Assembly: GCA_030550675.1 (NCBI GenBank)
Contig: JAUQOW010000003.1
Coordinates: 1 to 50,844, forward strand
Direction of reading: 5' to 3'
Length of the DNA stretch: 50,844 bases
Origin: Chloroflexota bacterium
GTDB taxonomy: Bacteria; Chloroflexota; Chloroflexia; Chloroflexales; Roseiflexaceae
In this document: positions 34,570 through 44,812 of the stretch, piece by piece
Layout: every line of letters begins with the position of its first letter
How positions within the stretch are numbered: position 1 is the first letter of the stretch
Translations under genes and position numbers: made by a program
The notes under the pieces: generated by a model
Told to the model about the DNA's origin: nothing
Seen by the model: the letters and a program-made list of their open reading frames with translations, nothing else
Databases searched by the model: none

Positions 34570-37221
34570 ATGAACGCGATCCCAGGAATTAGAGGACGCT
34601 TCGTCAGCATCGTGCTGCTGATCGCGGCAATGACCGCGTGCGGAGCGGAAAGCGCCACCGCGCCATCGGTCAGGTTGCAGACGACCGGCGTCTCAACCAT
34701 TGCGCCATCAACGCCGGTTGCCGCATCGCCGGTCGCAACGCCGACCGCTAACCAGGCAACGTCGACTGAGACGTCCACTGATGCGGCGACCGGAATGACA
34801 TCCCTGCGCACAAGGGATGGGCTGGCGCTCCTGTTCGACAGTCGGGAGAACAGGTTCGTGCGCATCGATATTCAGCAGCAAACGTTTCCGCTGAAGCCGG
34901 GCGAGAGCATTGCGGTGCATCTCTTCGATCCGCAGGGGAACACGATGCTCGATCCCCGCAATGCATCGGTCATACGCTCGGAGCAGGTCGCTGATGCTCT
35001 CGTGATCACGCGCGAAAGTCGCTCCTCCGCTCTTCAGGTCGTTGAGACATGGACGGAACGTCCGAATCGCATCGATCTGGCGACCACCATTACGAATACC
35101 GATCCATCGACGCCTTCTCGCGCTATCGAAGCATGCCTGCAAATACCCATCAATCTTATCGGCAAATATTGGCACCACCACCTTGATGATCGCGAAATGA
35201 TCGTAGAACGACGAGAACCGTACAAGACGGTCCTTCAAAGATTGATAGATATCGGATCGTTTGGTGACGGCACATTTCATAAAAAAACAGATCTTGATAT
35301 CAATTTGAATGGCATCAATCTTATTAGCGATGATAATATCGGTCTGGCGCTTGCAATCAACCCGGATCAGCCAGCGGCATACTATGTTCGTTACGATACG
35401 CAACGTCGTTCGTATGACGCCTGTTTCCACCTCGGCATCTACAACGAGCATATTCGCTTCAAGAACACGGTGTCCTTTGCGCTTTCGCTCTTTGTTCCGG
35501 ATGAACCGTCCTGGGGATTGCGTTCCGCGTATGCGAAATACGTTGACATATATCCACAGGCGCATACCGGTAAGTTGCCGCGCAAAACCACTATGGTCGT
35601 GCTGGAGGAGTATAGCTACCACGTCTTTCCCAACCCGCTCGACTACCGGATTGGCGCTGTATGGGGGCGGTACAAGGCGCAGAACCGGCGGTTCGGCGTT
35701 GACGACCTGGTCTACATCTGGCCCCACGGCTACTACGACCGGGGGATGCGGTTGAAAGTCTCTCCTGCACCTGGAGGAAGCGACCCGACCTGGGAAACAG
35801 ATATTGCCGCATGTCTCGCTCTGTACAGGGACGTCGACCAGGGGCGACAGCCGTTTGCTGAAACATGCACCGGATCGTATCCATTTGCGACCTGCATCCG
35901 ACAACGAAACCGCGGGCAGATCTATGGACCAGTGCTCGAACGTGAACGGGGCAGCGGCTGGCGGAGCGTTGAGGCGTATCAGATGACTGTCAGCAATGGT
36001 CCCAACTTCCTGATGGGCAAATTTCGCCTGCCCGCTCCATTTGAAGCGTCGCTGTTGCAAGACGCCAACGGACGCTGGCGCGACTCTATCAGTTACGCCT
36101 CGATGATCACCGAGGTGTTCTGGGAGCCGGGAGTTCGCCGCTGCATTTTCGATGGCATCAATCCCGATCCCGGCATTGATGTGATGCCATCGAACGAACC
36201 GCAGGCTATTGCTCCCACGATTGTGCGTAATTTTGGCGAATTGAACCTGGAGGTGGTCAAACGCGCCAATGGACTCTACGGATCGGACTACCTCGATACG
36301 CATCCCGAAGAAGGCATAAACCTCTACCACGGCGTCGCTGTTGATACTGTCGGGGTTTATTTGCGCCCGGATTTCAACCCGCGCGCGCTGCGCACAGCCT
36401 CGCTGCCGCTCAGTTACGACCGCGCAACCGGACGGGTGGTGGCGCTCGAACATCTGACGACGCTGGGATTTCTACGCGCATTGCGCGCCTCGTTGCCCGA
36501 CGATGCGCCGATTGCGACGAGCGGCCCGCCGATCAGCGGGATTTTATACCAGGAATCGGATTACATTGTGGAAGAATTCGTCAAAATCGAACGCGATGGG
36601 CGATTGGTCGATGAGTTTTATGACGAAACACTGGCGAACAAGGTGCGTTTGATCAACCGGATACGGATGGGGGCCAATCAACGATCTGTCACTTTTACGA
36701 TTCCTTTCGAGCGCGCAACGAATGAAAACGAGTTTTTAGATCAAATTAATCGCTATCTTCCGCTTTATACCGCAAAAGGCATCTACATCAATATTGACAG
36801 GTATGGTCCAAAGCAGGATCGTTATTTATGGAGTGATCCACCCGGTTCACGTGCAATGCAGGCGTACCAGCATCATCTTCACATTGTTCATGCATTGAAC
36901 AGCGCTGGCTGGCGACCTGTTCCATACGCATCAGCTGTGAATGGCGTCCTTATCGAGCGCTTCGGCAGAGATTATCTAACGATGTACAACACGGCTGAGA
37001 ATAAAATAACGACGACGCTGACCATTAACTGGCGCGCGATTGGATTTAGCGCCGCACCGCATCAAATCACAGACGCAGAAACCGGCGCTGAACTTCCATT
37101 CAGCGTTTCAGGCGATTATCTCGTCCTTGATCCTCTTTCAATCGGCGGTCATAAGGCTCGCATCGTCAGAATAGAGCCGCCCCGCCGGACGGTGCTGCTG
37201 CCAATGGTTGTTGCAATGTAG
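34570..37221 (+). CDS. Large secreted lipoprotein of unknown family, possibly glycosidase-like
   Basis: Signal sequence with lipobox-like MTAC; T/P/A-rich linker; C-terminal beta-sandwich-like region. Confidence 0.65.
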   Translation: MNAIPGIRGRFVSIVLLIAAMTACGAESATAPSVRLQTTGVSTIAPSTPVAASPVATPTANQATSTETSTDAATGMTSLRTRDGLALLFDSRENRFVRIDIQQQTFPLKPGESIAVHLFDPQGNTMLDPRNASVIRSEQVADALVITRESRSSALQVVETWTERPNRIDLATTITNTDPSTPSRAIEACLQIPINLIGKYWHHHLDDREMIVERREPYKTVLQRLIDIGSFGDGTFHKKTDLDINLNGINLISDDNIGLALAINPDQPAAYYVRYDTQRRSYDACFHLGIYNEHIRFKNTVSFALSLFVPDEPSWGLRSAYAKYVDIYPQAHTGKLPRKTTMVVLEEYSYHVFPNPLDYRIGAVWGRYKAQNRRFGVDDLVYIWPHGYYDRGMRLKVSPAPGGSDPTWETDIAACLALYRDVDQGRQPFAETCTGSYPFATCIRQRNRGQIYGPVLERERGSGWRSVEAYQMTVSNGPNFLMGKFRLPAPFEASLLQDANGRWRDSISYASMITEVFWEPGVRRCIFDGINPDPGIDVMPSNEPQAIAPTIVRNFGELNLEVVKRANGLYGSDYLDTHPEEGINLYHGVAVDTVGVYLRPDFNPRALRTASLPLSYDRATGRVVALEHLTTLGFLRALRASLPDDAPIATSGPPISGILYQESDYIVEEFVKIERDGRLVDEFYDETLANKVRLINRIRMGANQRSVTFTIPFERATNENEFLDQINRYLPLYTAKGIYINIDRYGPKQDRYLWSDPPGSRAMQAYQHHLHIVHALNSAGWRPVPYASAVNGVLIERFGRDYLTMYNTAENKITTTLTINWRAIGFSAAPHQITDAETGAELPFSVSGDYLVLDPLSIGGHKARIVRIEPPRRTVLLPMVVAM

Positions 37222-37250
37222 GCGCATTGTGTACAGCAGAGCGGACCTGT

Positions 37251-38585
37251 ATGGCGTTGAAAGATCACAACCAGCCGTTCGTGCGTCTCTCGTTGCGCGC
37301 CAACTTTTCCTGGACGTTCGTCGGGAATGTGGTGTATGCCGCGTGTCAGTGGGGCATGCTCATGGCGCTGGCGAAACTCAGTTCGCCGGGAATGGTTGGC
37401 ATATTCGCACTGGGTCTGGCGATTACCGGACCAATGTTCATGTTCGCAAACCTGCACCTGCGCACCATCCAGGCGACCGATGCGCGGCAGGAGTATCAGT
37501 TTCGCGATTACCTCGGCGTTCGCCTGGCGACGACGATGCTGGCGCTGCTGGCAATTGCGGGAATCACGCGGGCTGTCGGGTATCCATGGGAAACGGGCGC
37601 GGTCATTATTGCGGTCGGATGCGCCAAGGCGTTTGAGTCGATCAGCGACATTTTTTACGGTCTGCTCCAACGTCTTGAGCGGATGGACCGAATCGCCGTA
37701 GGGATGATGCTGAAAGGCATGGCGTCGTTGCTCGCGCTCGCGGCTGGCGTCTATCTCAGCGGGTCGGTGTTTTGGGGCGTCGTCGGGATGGCTGGCGCGT
37801 GGGCAGCAGTGCTGGCGCTGTACGACATCCCTCAAGGTTTGTACGCATTGCGACATTCTCCGGCATCGCAGGCGCCGGCAGCGCTCTACGCACGCGTGGC
37901 GGTCGCGGCGCGACTGGCGTGGATGGCGCTGCCGCTGGGAATCGGGATCCTGCTGGTCTCGCTCAGCACGGCGATACCGCGCTACTTCGTCGAGCGCATA
38001 TTGGGCGCCGAGAGCCTGGGCATTTTCGCCGCCATCGCGTATATCCAGGCGGCTGGCACAACGGTGATCAGCGCGCTCGCCGCCGCTGCCAATCCGCGTC
38101 TGGCGCAACACTATGCCCGCAACGACGCCCACGCTTTCCGCGCACTGCTGTACCGACTCATCGCCATCGCCCTGGCGCTGGGCAGCGCTGGCGCGCTGGT
38201 CGCCTGGCTGATCGGGAGCTGGATCCTGACTCTGATCTATCGACCGGAGTACGGTGCGTACAACCACATCTTCGTGCTGGTTATGGTTGCGGCTGGCATC
38301 GGCTATGTCGGCTGGTTCGTCGGCGATGCCATGACGGCGGTGCGACGCTTACGCGCGCAAGCGCTGCTCTTCCTGACGATGACCATCGCCACCATCGGCG
38401 CGTGCGCCTGGCTGATCCCGCCCTTCGGGCTGACCGGCGCAGCGCTGGCGACGATGGTTACCTCGGTGATCCAGGCGGCTGGCGGATTGCTGATCGTCGA
38501 GCACGCACTGCGCAAGCCGCTGCCAGTCCCGTCAACGATGGAGTCAGGAGAAACGGCGCTGACCAGGAGTGTTCTGTCCAACTGA
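37251..38585 (+). CDS. Polysaccharide flippase (Wzx/MATE-like)
   Basis: Multiple TM helices; LRANFSWTFVGNVVYAACQWGMLMALAKLSSPGMVGIFALGLAI. Confidence 0.9.
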   Translation: MALKDHNQPFVRLSLRANFSWTFVGNVVYAACQWGMLMALAKLSSPGMVGIFALGLAITGPMFMFANLHLRTIQATDARQEYQFRDYLGVRLATTMLALLAIAGITRAVGYPWETGAVIIAVGCAKAFESISDIFYGLLQRLERMDRIAVGMMLKGMASLLALAAGVYLSGSVFWGVVGMAGAWAAVLALYDIPQGLYALRHSPASQAPAALYARVAVAARLAWMALPLGIGILLVSLSTAIPRYFVERILGAESLGIFAAIAYIQAAGTTVISALAAAANPRLAQHYARNDAHAFRALLYRLIAIALALGSAGALVAWLIGSWILTLIYRPEYGAYNHIFVLVMVAAGIGYVGWFVGDAMTAVRRLRAQALLFLTMTIATIGACAWLIPPFGLTGAALATMVTSVIQAAGGLLIVEHALRKPLPVPSTMESGETALTRSVLSN

Positions 38586-38598
38586 TGAGATGGTGAGA

Positions 38599-40116
38599 AT
38601 GCCCATGGCTGTGACAATGCACAACCCGGTATCGCAGCGATACGCTGCGAGAGCGTCAGGACGATCAATCGAGAGCCTGGTCATTTCCGTGTACGTTTGT
38701 GCGCTGACGCTGACCATTTTTGTAGCGCTGTCGGATCAGTTTTTGCATTGGTTCATCGCGCCCGTGGCGTTGTCGGGCATCCTCATCGGCATCGATGCTG
38801 TGGATTGGGTGCGAGGACGGGTTAACCTGTTCGATCCAATCGGTCTTTCCGGCGCATTCGGCTGGTTTTTCTTCTTCCTTGCGCCGCTGTTGACCGTCGC
38901 AACCGGATACTGGCTGATCTATGTCGAGCCGCCTGTTGAACGGCGAGAATGGCTGGGCTGGATGGCGATCCTGAATCTTCTGGGGTTAATGATTTATCGC
39001 GGTGTGCGACTGATCTACTTCCAGCGCGAACGTCGGATCACTACGCTCTGGATGATTGATTATAAACGATTTTTCGTCCTGGGCGCCGTGGCGCTCGTGG
39101 TGACCGCTATTCTCCACACCTACGTCTATCTCAGCATGGGAGGGATTCGAGGGTTTATTGAAGAAGCGACTGATCAAAGCGCAATTCTTCTCAGTCTCCG
39201 TGGTTATGGTCAGATTTTTATGATTTCGGAGAGTTTCCCGATCATCGCGCTAATGATGTTCATCTTGTACGTACAGCGCCAGAAGTCGCCAGTCTATCGT
39301 TCATGGCTGGTTCTTGGAATTGTGCTGTTGATTTTCTTCGCATTGAAACTCTACTTCGGCGGATTGCGCGGCAGCCGAAATAACACTATCTGGGGATTAT
39401 TCTGGGCGGTTGGGCTGATCCATTTCTGGATTCGTCCAATTACACGCAAGATTGTGCTGATCGGATTGAGTTTTCTGATCGCATTTATGTATATCTACGG
39501 ATTTTACAAGGATGCCGGTCTTGAAGTCTTGCGGCTGATCGAGGACCCGGCTGCGCGTGTCGAACTGGAGCGCGAAACTCGTCGCGATCTTCCGACGCTC
39601 CTGCTCGGTGATTTGGGACGGAGCGATGTGCAGGCATTCCTGCTCTATCGCCTGGCGCGTCCAGACAGCGATTATGAGTATGCCCTGGGGCGCACCTATG
39701 TTGCCGCATTTGCAGTACTCATCCCACGCTCAATCATCGAGCGCATGCCGAGCAAGACATTCGAAGGCACTGAAGCGTTGTACGGCAAAGGTTCGTACAT
39801 TCCGGTCGATTTTGAGGCATCGCAGCTCTACGGTCTTGCCGGTGAAGCAATGCTCAATTTTGGCTTTCTTGCTGCGCCGGTGTCGTTCATCATCTTTGGG
39901 CTGGCTAATTGCTCGGTGCGACGCTGGCTTTCCGGGCTGACGCCGGGCGATGCGCGGTTGCTGTTCTACCCCTTCCTTTCGCTCTTCTGCTTCTACATGC
40001 TCGCGTGCGATCTGGAGAACATCGTGTTTGACGTGATCAAGAACATCGCTGTGCCGCTTGGGATTGCCGGACTGTCGTTATCGTCAATCTCGCGCCTGCC
40101 CGCTTCCGATCAGTAG
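38599..40116 (+). CDS. O-antigen/EPS polymerase-like membrane protein (Wzy)
   Basis: Multi-TM; position between flippase and GTs; GGLRGSRNNTIWGLFW. Confidence 0.7.
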   Translation: MPMAVTMHNPVSQRYAARASGRSIESLVISVYVCALTLTIFVALSDQFLHWFIAPVALSGILIGIDAVDWVRGRVNLFDPIGLSGAFGWFFFFLAPLLTVATGYWLIYVEPPVERREWLGWMAILNLLGLMIYRGVRLIYFQRERRITTLWMIDYKRFFVLGAVALVVTAILHTYVYLSMGGIRGFIEEATDQSAILLSLRGYGQIFMISESFPIIALMMFILYVQRQKSPVYRSWLVLGIVLLIFFALKLYFGGLRGSRNNTIWGLFWAVGLIHFWIRPITRKIVLIGLSFLIAFMYIYGFYKDAGLEVLRLIEDPAARVELERETRRDLPTLLLGDLGRSDVQAFLLYRLARPDSDYEYALGRTYVAAFAVLIPRSIIERMPSKTFEGTEALYGKGSYIPVDFEASQLYGLAGEAMLNFGFLAAPVSFIIFGLANCSVRRWLSGLTPGDARLLFYPFLSLFCFYMLACDLENIVFDVIKNIAVPLGIAGLSLSSISRLPASDQ

Positions 40117-40136
40117 TTTGAGATCAGGGGGAATGT

Positions 40137-41366
40137 ATGCGTGTTGTCGTGTCGCTCGAACATCACTTTGATCGCACTCCGGACGGCGTGGTGTGGACGC
40201 AGACGCAGTTCCCATACCGCTTCTGGCAGCGCTATCTGGAGGTTTTCGATCAGGTGCGCGTTGTGGCGCGGGTGCGCAACGCGCCACGCGCGGCGCCCGA
40301 CTGGCAGCGCGCTGATGGTCGGCGCGTCTCCTTTGCTGCAATTCCGGAGTATGTGGGTCCGCGTCAGTATCTGATGAGGTTGCCGCAGATTCTGGCTGTG
40401 ACGCGCGGCGTAATCGCCGCAGAGGACGCGGTCATTCTGCGCGTCAGTTCGCAAATCGCCAGTCTGCTCTATCCTTCCCTCCGACGCGAAAGGCGCCCAT
40501 ATGGCGTTGAGGTGGTCACCGATCCATACGGCGTTTTTGCGCCCGGCGCAGTCCGGCATCCGCTGCGCCCATTCTTTCGCTGGCTCTTCCCGCTCCAGTT
40601 GCGGCGACAGTGCGCTGATGCCGCAGCCGCATGCTACGTCACCGAACATGCCTTGCAGCAAAGGTATCCGTGCCCGTCTTTTTCGGTGGCGGCGTCAGAT
40701 GTCGAGTTGCCCGATGAGGCGATCGTTGCGGCGCCGCGTCCGCTGCGCACCCCGACGCCTCCTCTTCGCCTTGCCTTTGTTGGCTCACTGGGACAGTGGT
40801 ACAAAGCGCCGGATGTCTTGCTCGACGCGGTTGCGCTGTGTGTGCGCGACGGCATGGATCTGACGCTGACGATGCTCGGCGATGGCAAACATCGCCCGGA
40901 ACTGGAAGAGCGCGCCCGCACCCTGGGCATCGCCGACCGGGTTATCTTCCGCGGGCAGGTGACGGCTGGCGCGGCGGTGCGCGACGAACTTGACGCGGCG
41001 GATCTTTTCGTCCTGCCATCGCGTCAGGAAGGCATGCCGCGCGCCATGATCGAGGCGATGGCGCGCGCGCTCCCGTGTATTGGCTCGACGGTCGGCGGCA
41101 TTCCCGAACTGCTGCCGCCGGAAGACCTCGTGCCTCCAGGCGATGCAGCAGCGCTGGCGAAGGCTATCCGCGAGATGGTCTCCAGCCCGGAGCGGATGGC
41201 GCGCGCCTCGGCGCGCAACCTCGAACGCGCGCAGGCGTTCGCCGAATCCCGGCTGCGTGAACGACGCCTGGCGTTCTTCCAGCATGTGCGTGAGCAGACC
41301 GAAGCATGGGTCGCTTCCCGCCGCGCATCAACCGGCTGGCAGGCGCGGCGTCGCACCTTGCCGTGA
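40137..41366 (+). CDS. Glycosyltransferase family 4
   Basis: LAFVGSLGQWYKAPDVLLDA, LFVLPSRQEGMPRAMIEAMARALPCIGSTVGGIPELL. Confidence 0.93.
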   Translation: MRVVVSLEHHFDRTPDGVVWTQTQFPYRFWQRYLEVFDQVRVVARVRNAPRAAPDWQRADGRRVSFAAIPEYVGPRQYLMRLPQILAVTRGVIAAEDAVILRVSSQIASLLYPSLRRERRPYGVEVVTDPYGVFAPGAVRHPLRPFFRWLFPLQLRRQCADAAAACYVTEHALQQRYPCPSFSVAASDVELPDEAIVAAPRPLRTPTPPLRLAFVGSLGQWYKAPDVLLDAVALCVRDGMDLTLTMLGDGKHRPELEERARTLGIADRVIFRGQVTAGAAVRDELDAADLFVLPSRQEGMPRAMIEAMARALPCIGSTVGGIPELLPPEDLVPPGDAAALAKAIREMVSSPERMARASARNLERAQAFAESRLRERRLAFFQHVREQTEAWVASRRASTGWQARRRTLP

Positions 41367-41401
41367 TGAGAGGGTTCAGATTCATAGTATCAGGTGACCT
41401 T

Positions 41402-42568
41402 ATGCCACGTTTGTTAATTGTCACAACGGTGCCAGCGACAATCTCGGCGTTTCTGCTGCCGTTTGCGCGGCACTACCGCGCCTGCGGCTGGCGGGTCGAC
41501 GCCATGACGCGCGATGAGGCAATCGATCCCGAAACCCGCGCTGCGTTTGATCATATCTGGACCCTGCCCTGGTCCCGCCAGCCGTTCAGCCCGGTGAATC
41601 TGATCGGCGCGCCGCAGCGCATCCGGCGCATCGTCGAGGGTGAGCGGTACGACATCGTGCACGTGCATACTGCGGTCGCAGCGTTTGTCACGCGCTACGC
41701 GCTGCGCGATATTCGGCGGCGCACCGGGGTTCGGGTGATCTACACGGCGCACGGCTTCAACTTCGACAAGGGCATGCCGTGGCATAAGAATCTCGTCTTC
41801 CTGACGCTGGAAAAAGTTGCCAGCGCCTGGATGGACTACCAGGTGGTGATCAACCGCACCGACGAACAGACAGCCATTCGCTATCGTCTCGCACCGCCAG
41901 AGCGCGTCTGGTATATGCCTGGCATTGGCGTCGATCTGAGCCATTACTCCCCTGATAACGTCGCGGCGACTGAGGTGGCGGCGCTGCGCCAGAGCATGGG
42001 CGTTGCGCCCGACGAGGCGCTCTTCCTGATGATTGCTGAGTTCATCCCGCGCAAGCGCCACGCTGATGCGTTAAGAGCATTTGCGCGCCTGGAACGGAAT
42101 GATGCGCACCTGGCGCTGGCAGGAGACGGACCGCTCTTGGAACCGATGCGTCGCCTCGCGTCTGACCTCGGCATCGCGGAACGAACCCACTTCCTTGGCT
42201 ACCGACGCGACATTCCGGCGTTGCTGCGAGCGGCGACGGCCCTCATCCTGCCGTCGCAGCAGGAGGGGTTGCCGCGCAGCATTCTGGAAGCGCTGGCGCT
42301 TGGCGTGCCAGTGATCGGCGCCGATATTCGCGGCGTGCGCGATCTCCTGGAAGAAGGCGCCGGTCTGCTTGTGCCGGTTGGCGATGTGGCGGGTCTCACG
42401 CGCGCAATGCGCCGGATGATCGATGACCGGGAGGCGGCGCGCGCAATGGCAGCGCGCGGATTGGAGCAGGCGAAGCGGTACGACTTGCAGCGCATTATTG
42501 CGCTGCACGATCAGTTGTATGCGGCGGCGTTGAGCGAGCGACATGCCCTGGCGCCAACAACAATCTAG
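41402..42568 (+). CDS. Glycosyltransferase family 4
   Basis: VHVHTAVAAFVTRYAL, LILPSQQEGLPRSILEALALGVPVIGADIRGVRDLLE. Confidence 0.94.
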   Translation: MPRLLIVTTVPATISAFLLPFARHYRACGWRVDAMTRDEAIDPETRAAFDHIWTLPWSRQPFSPVNLIGAPQRIRRIVEGERYDIVHVHTAVAAFVTRYALRDIRRRTGVRVIYTAHGFNFDKGMPWHKNLVFLTLEKVASAWMDYQVVINRTDEQTAIRYRLAPPERVWYMPGIGVDLSHYSPDNVAATEVAALRQSMGVAPDEALFLMIAEFIPRKRHADALRAFARLERNDAHLALAGDGPLLEPMRRLASDLGIAERTHFLGYRRDIPALLRAATALILPSQQEGLPRSILEALALGVPVIGADIRGVRDLLEEGAGLLVPVGDVAGLTRAMRRMIDDREAARAMAARGLEQAKRYDLQRIIALHDQLYAAALSERHALAPTTI

Positions 42569-42581
42569 AGGAGGACCGCTC

Positions 42582-43244
42582 ATGTATCGCAGATACGGCA
42601 AACGCGCATTTGACCTGATTCTGGTTGTTCCGGCGCTTATCCTGCTGGCGCCGTTCATGGCGATCCTCGCATTGTTGATCCGGATCAAAATGGGATCGCC
42701 AGTATTGTTCACCCAGGAACGCGCTGGAAAGGATGGGAAACCGTTTCGACTCTATAAGTTCCGCAGCATGACCGACGCGCGCGATGCGCAGGGCAACCTG
42801 CTGCCCGATGAGCAGCGCCTCACGCCCTTCGGCAAATTCCTGCGCAGCACGAGCCTGGACGAATTGCCGCAGTTGTTCAACGTCCTGCGCGGCGATCTCA
42901 GCCTGGTCGGACCACGACCGCTGCTGATGCGATACATCGACCGGTATACGCCGGAGCAGCGTCGCCGTCTCGATGTGCTGCCCGGCATCACATGCGAAGC
43001 GGTGCTCCACGGGCGCAGCAATCAGACGTGGGACGAAATCCTGGCGCACGATGTCTGGTATGTCGATCACATCAGTCTCTGGACCGATCTGCGCATCCTG
43101 TTCGGCACAGTGCGCGTGGTGCTGACGCGCGAAGGGGTCGAGCGCAGCGCTAACGGTCAGGTTCCCGAATTCCTTGGCGTGCTGGCTCAAACACACAGGA
43201 ATGCATCTGAAGCGCACCCTGTCGGTCAGCCGGAAGGATGGTGA
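42582..43244 (+). CDS. Initiating sugar transferase (polyprenyl-phosphate sugar-phosphotransferase)
   Basis: KRAFDLILVVPALILLAPFMAILALLIRIKMGSPVLFTQERAGKDGKPFRLYKFRSM, SLVGPRPLL. Confidence 0.95.
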   Translation: MYRRYGKRAFDLILVVPALILLAPFMAILALLIRIKMGSPVLFTQERAGKDGKPFRLYKFRSMTDARDAQGNLLPDEQRLTPFGKFLRSTSLDELPQLFNVLRGDLSLVGPRPLLMRYIDRYTPEQRRRLDVLPGITCEAVLHGRSNQTWDEILAHDVWYVDHISLWTDLRILFGTVRVVLTREGVERSANGQVPEFLGVLAQTHRNASEAHPVGQPEGW

Positions 43245-43247
43245 GGT

Positions 43248-44111
43248 ATGCGTATCACGCTCATCCGAACCGCCCGTGAAGCGGAGTCTGTATTCGAAGC
43301 GGTTGAACGCCTGTTTCACGACACGTTCGGCTATCGACCGGGCAAGATGGCATGGTCGCAATTCTATTTCGTCAACCCGTATGGCGATGCCATCGTGGCT
43401 CTGGGCTGGAATAACGATCGCCTGGTCGGGCATCACGCGCTTGTGCCGCATGTGCTGACGGATAGCAGCGGAAAGGTCTATCGCTACTACCTGGCAATGA
43501 GTCTCATGCTGCACCCGGATTATCGAGGGTTTCCCGCTTTTTATCAACTGGTAGCGACAACAACCGAGGCGGCGCGGGCTGAGGGCGCGCCATTCATCCT
43601 GGGATTTCCAAACAAGAACTCATATGCGCTGTTTCAGCGCGTCTTCGGGTGGAGAACGCTGATTGAAACTGAACTGTATAACTGGCATCCGGCGGCGTCA
43701 GCCGATCCGCCGCAAGAAATCGCGGCGCTGCCGCATCTGCGCCTGACTGATGAGGCGGGACCGCCATGCGATGAGACGTACCGGCGGTGGCGCAGTCTGT
43801 CATGTCCGTACCACGCTGAACTGGTGAATGGACGGCTCGCCGTCATCTACAAAATCGAGCGCGACGATATGCTCACTGTGCTCGATGCCCTGACTGACCG
43901 CCCAGAGGAAACGGCGAACGATCTGGGGGCATTGGCGACGCACGCCGGCGCACGGCGGGTGCGCATGACTGGCGTGCACGCCCGGATGATCGGTCTCGAT
44001 CCGGCGACGATGGAGCGCCATACTGATTACCGCCTGCGCATGTGCTACGCGCCGCTGACGGGTCACCCGCCGTCGATGCGCTTCAGTTTGCTCTTGAGCG
44101 ATGTGTTTTGA
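43248..44111 (+). CDS. GNAT-family N-acetyltransferase
   Basis: LHPDYRGFPAFYQLVATTTEAARAEGAPFILGFPNKNSYALFQRVFGW. Confidence 0.8.
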   Translation: MRITLIRTAREAESVFEAVERLFHDTFGYRPGKMAWSQFYFVNPYGDAIVALGWNNDRLVGHHALVPHVLTDSSGKVYRYYLAMSLMLHPDYRGFPAFYQLVATTTEAARAEGAPFILGFPNKNSYALFQRVFGWRTLIETELYNWHPAASADPPQEIAALPHLRLTDEAGPPCDETYRRWRSLSCPYHAELVNGRLAVIYKIERDDMLTVLDALTDRPEETANDLGALATHAGARRVRMTGVHARMIGLDPATMERHTDYRLRMCYAPLTGHPPSMRFSLLLSDVF

Positions 44112-44131
44112 ACGCCGGAAGGAGTCCTGGC

Positions 44132-44797
44132 ATGAACGTACTGATTGTAGCCGCGCATCCTGATGACGAAGTGCTGGGGTGCGGCGGGGTCACGGCGCGT
44201 CATGTCGCGCAGGGCGACGCAGTCTACGCGCTGGTGGTCACGCGCGGCGCTCCGGAGATCTTTTCGCCGGAACAGGATGAAGAAGATCGACACGACTCGC
44301 GCACAGCGCATCAGACGCTCGGCGGTGCGGGGATCTTCTTCCTCGACTTCCCCGCGCCGAGGTTGGATGTAGTGCCAGGGCACGAACTGGCGGATGCGAT
44401 CCGCGAGGCGATCTTCTCCGTGCGCGCCGATGTGGTCTATACCCCTTTTGGCGGCGATCTGCACGTGGATCACAAAGCTGTCTACCTGGCAACGCTGGTG
44501 GCGGCGCGCCCGATCAACCGCTGCCCCGTGCGGCGGCTGCTCTGTTACGAAACCCTCTCGGAGACCGATTGGGCGTCGCCGATTGAGGAGGGCGCCTTTA
44601 AACCAACCGTGTTCGTGGACATCGGTGATGTTCTGGAACGCAAACTCCGGGCGCTTTCCTGCTTTCGCAACGAACTCAAACAGCCGCCCCACCCCCGCTC
44701 ACTGCGCGCCGTAGAAGCGCTGGCGCGGGTGCGCGGCGCCACCGCCGGTCTGATGGCGGCAGAAGCGTTCATGCTGGTTCGCGAAATTCTCAACTGA
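44132..44797 (+). CDS. PIG-L/LmbE-family de-N-acetylase
   Basis: VLIVAAHPDDEVLGCGG, DLHVDHKAVYLA. Confidence 0.94.
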   Translation: MNVLIVAAHPDDEVLGCGGVTARHVAQGDAVYALVVTRGAPEIFSPEQDEEDRHDSRTAHQTLGGAGIFFLDFPAPRLDVVPGHELADAIREAIFSVRADVVYTPFGGDLHVDHKAVYLATLVAARPINRCPVRRLLCYETLSETDWASPIEEGAFKPTVFVDIGDVLERKLRALSCFRNELKQPPHPRSLRAVEALARVRGATAGLMAAEAFMLVREILN

Positions 44798-44812
44798 AGG
44801 AGGATAACGGGT

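Noticed and set aside
34708-36453. 581-aa minus-strand ORF opposite the large lipoprotein
   Set aside because: Low-complexity H/V/D-rich shadow frame; plus-strand ORF has signal sequence and longer span.
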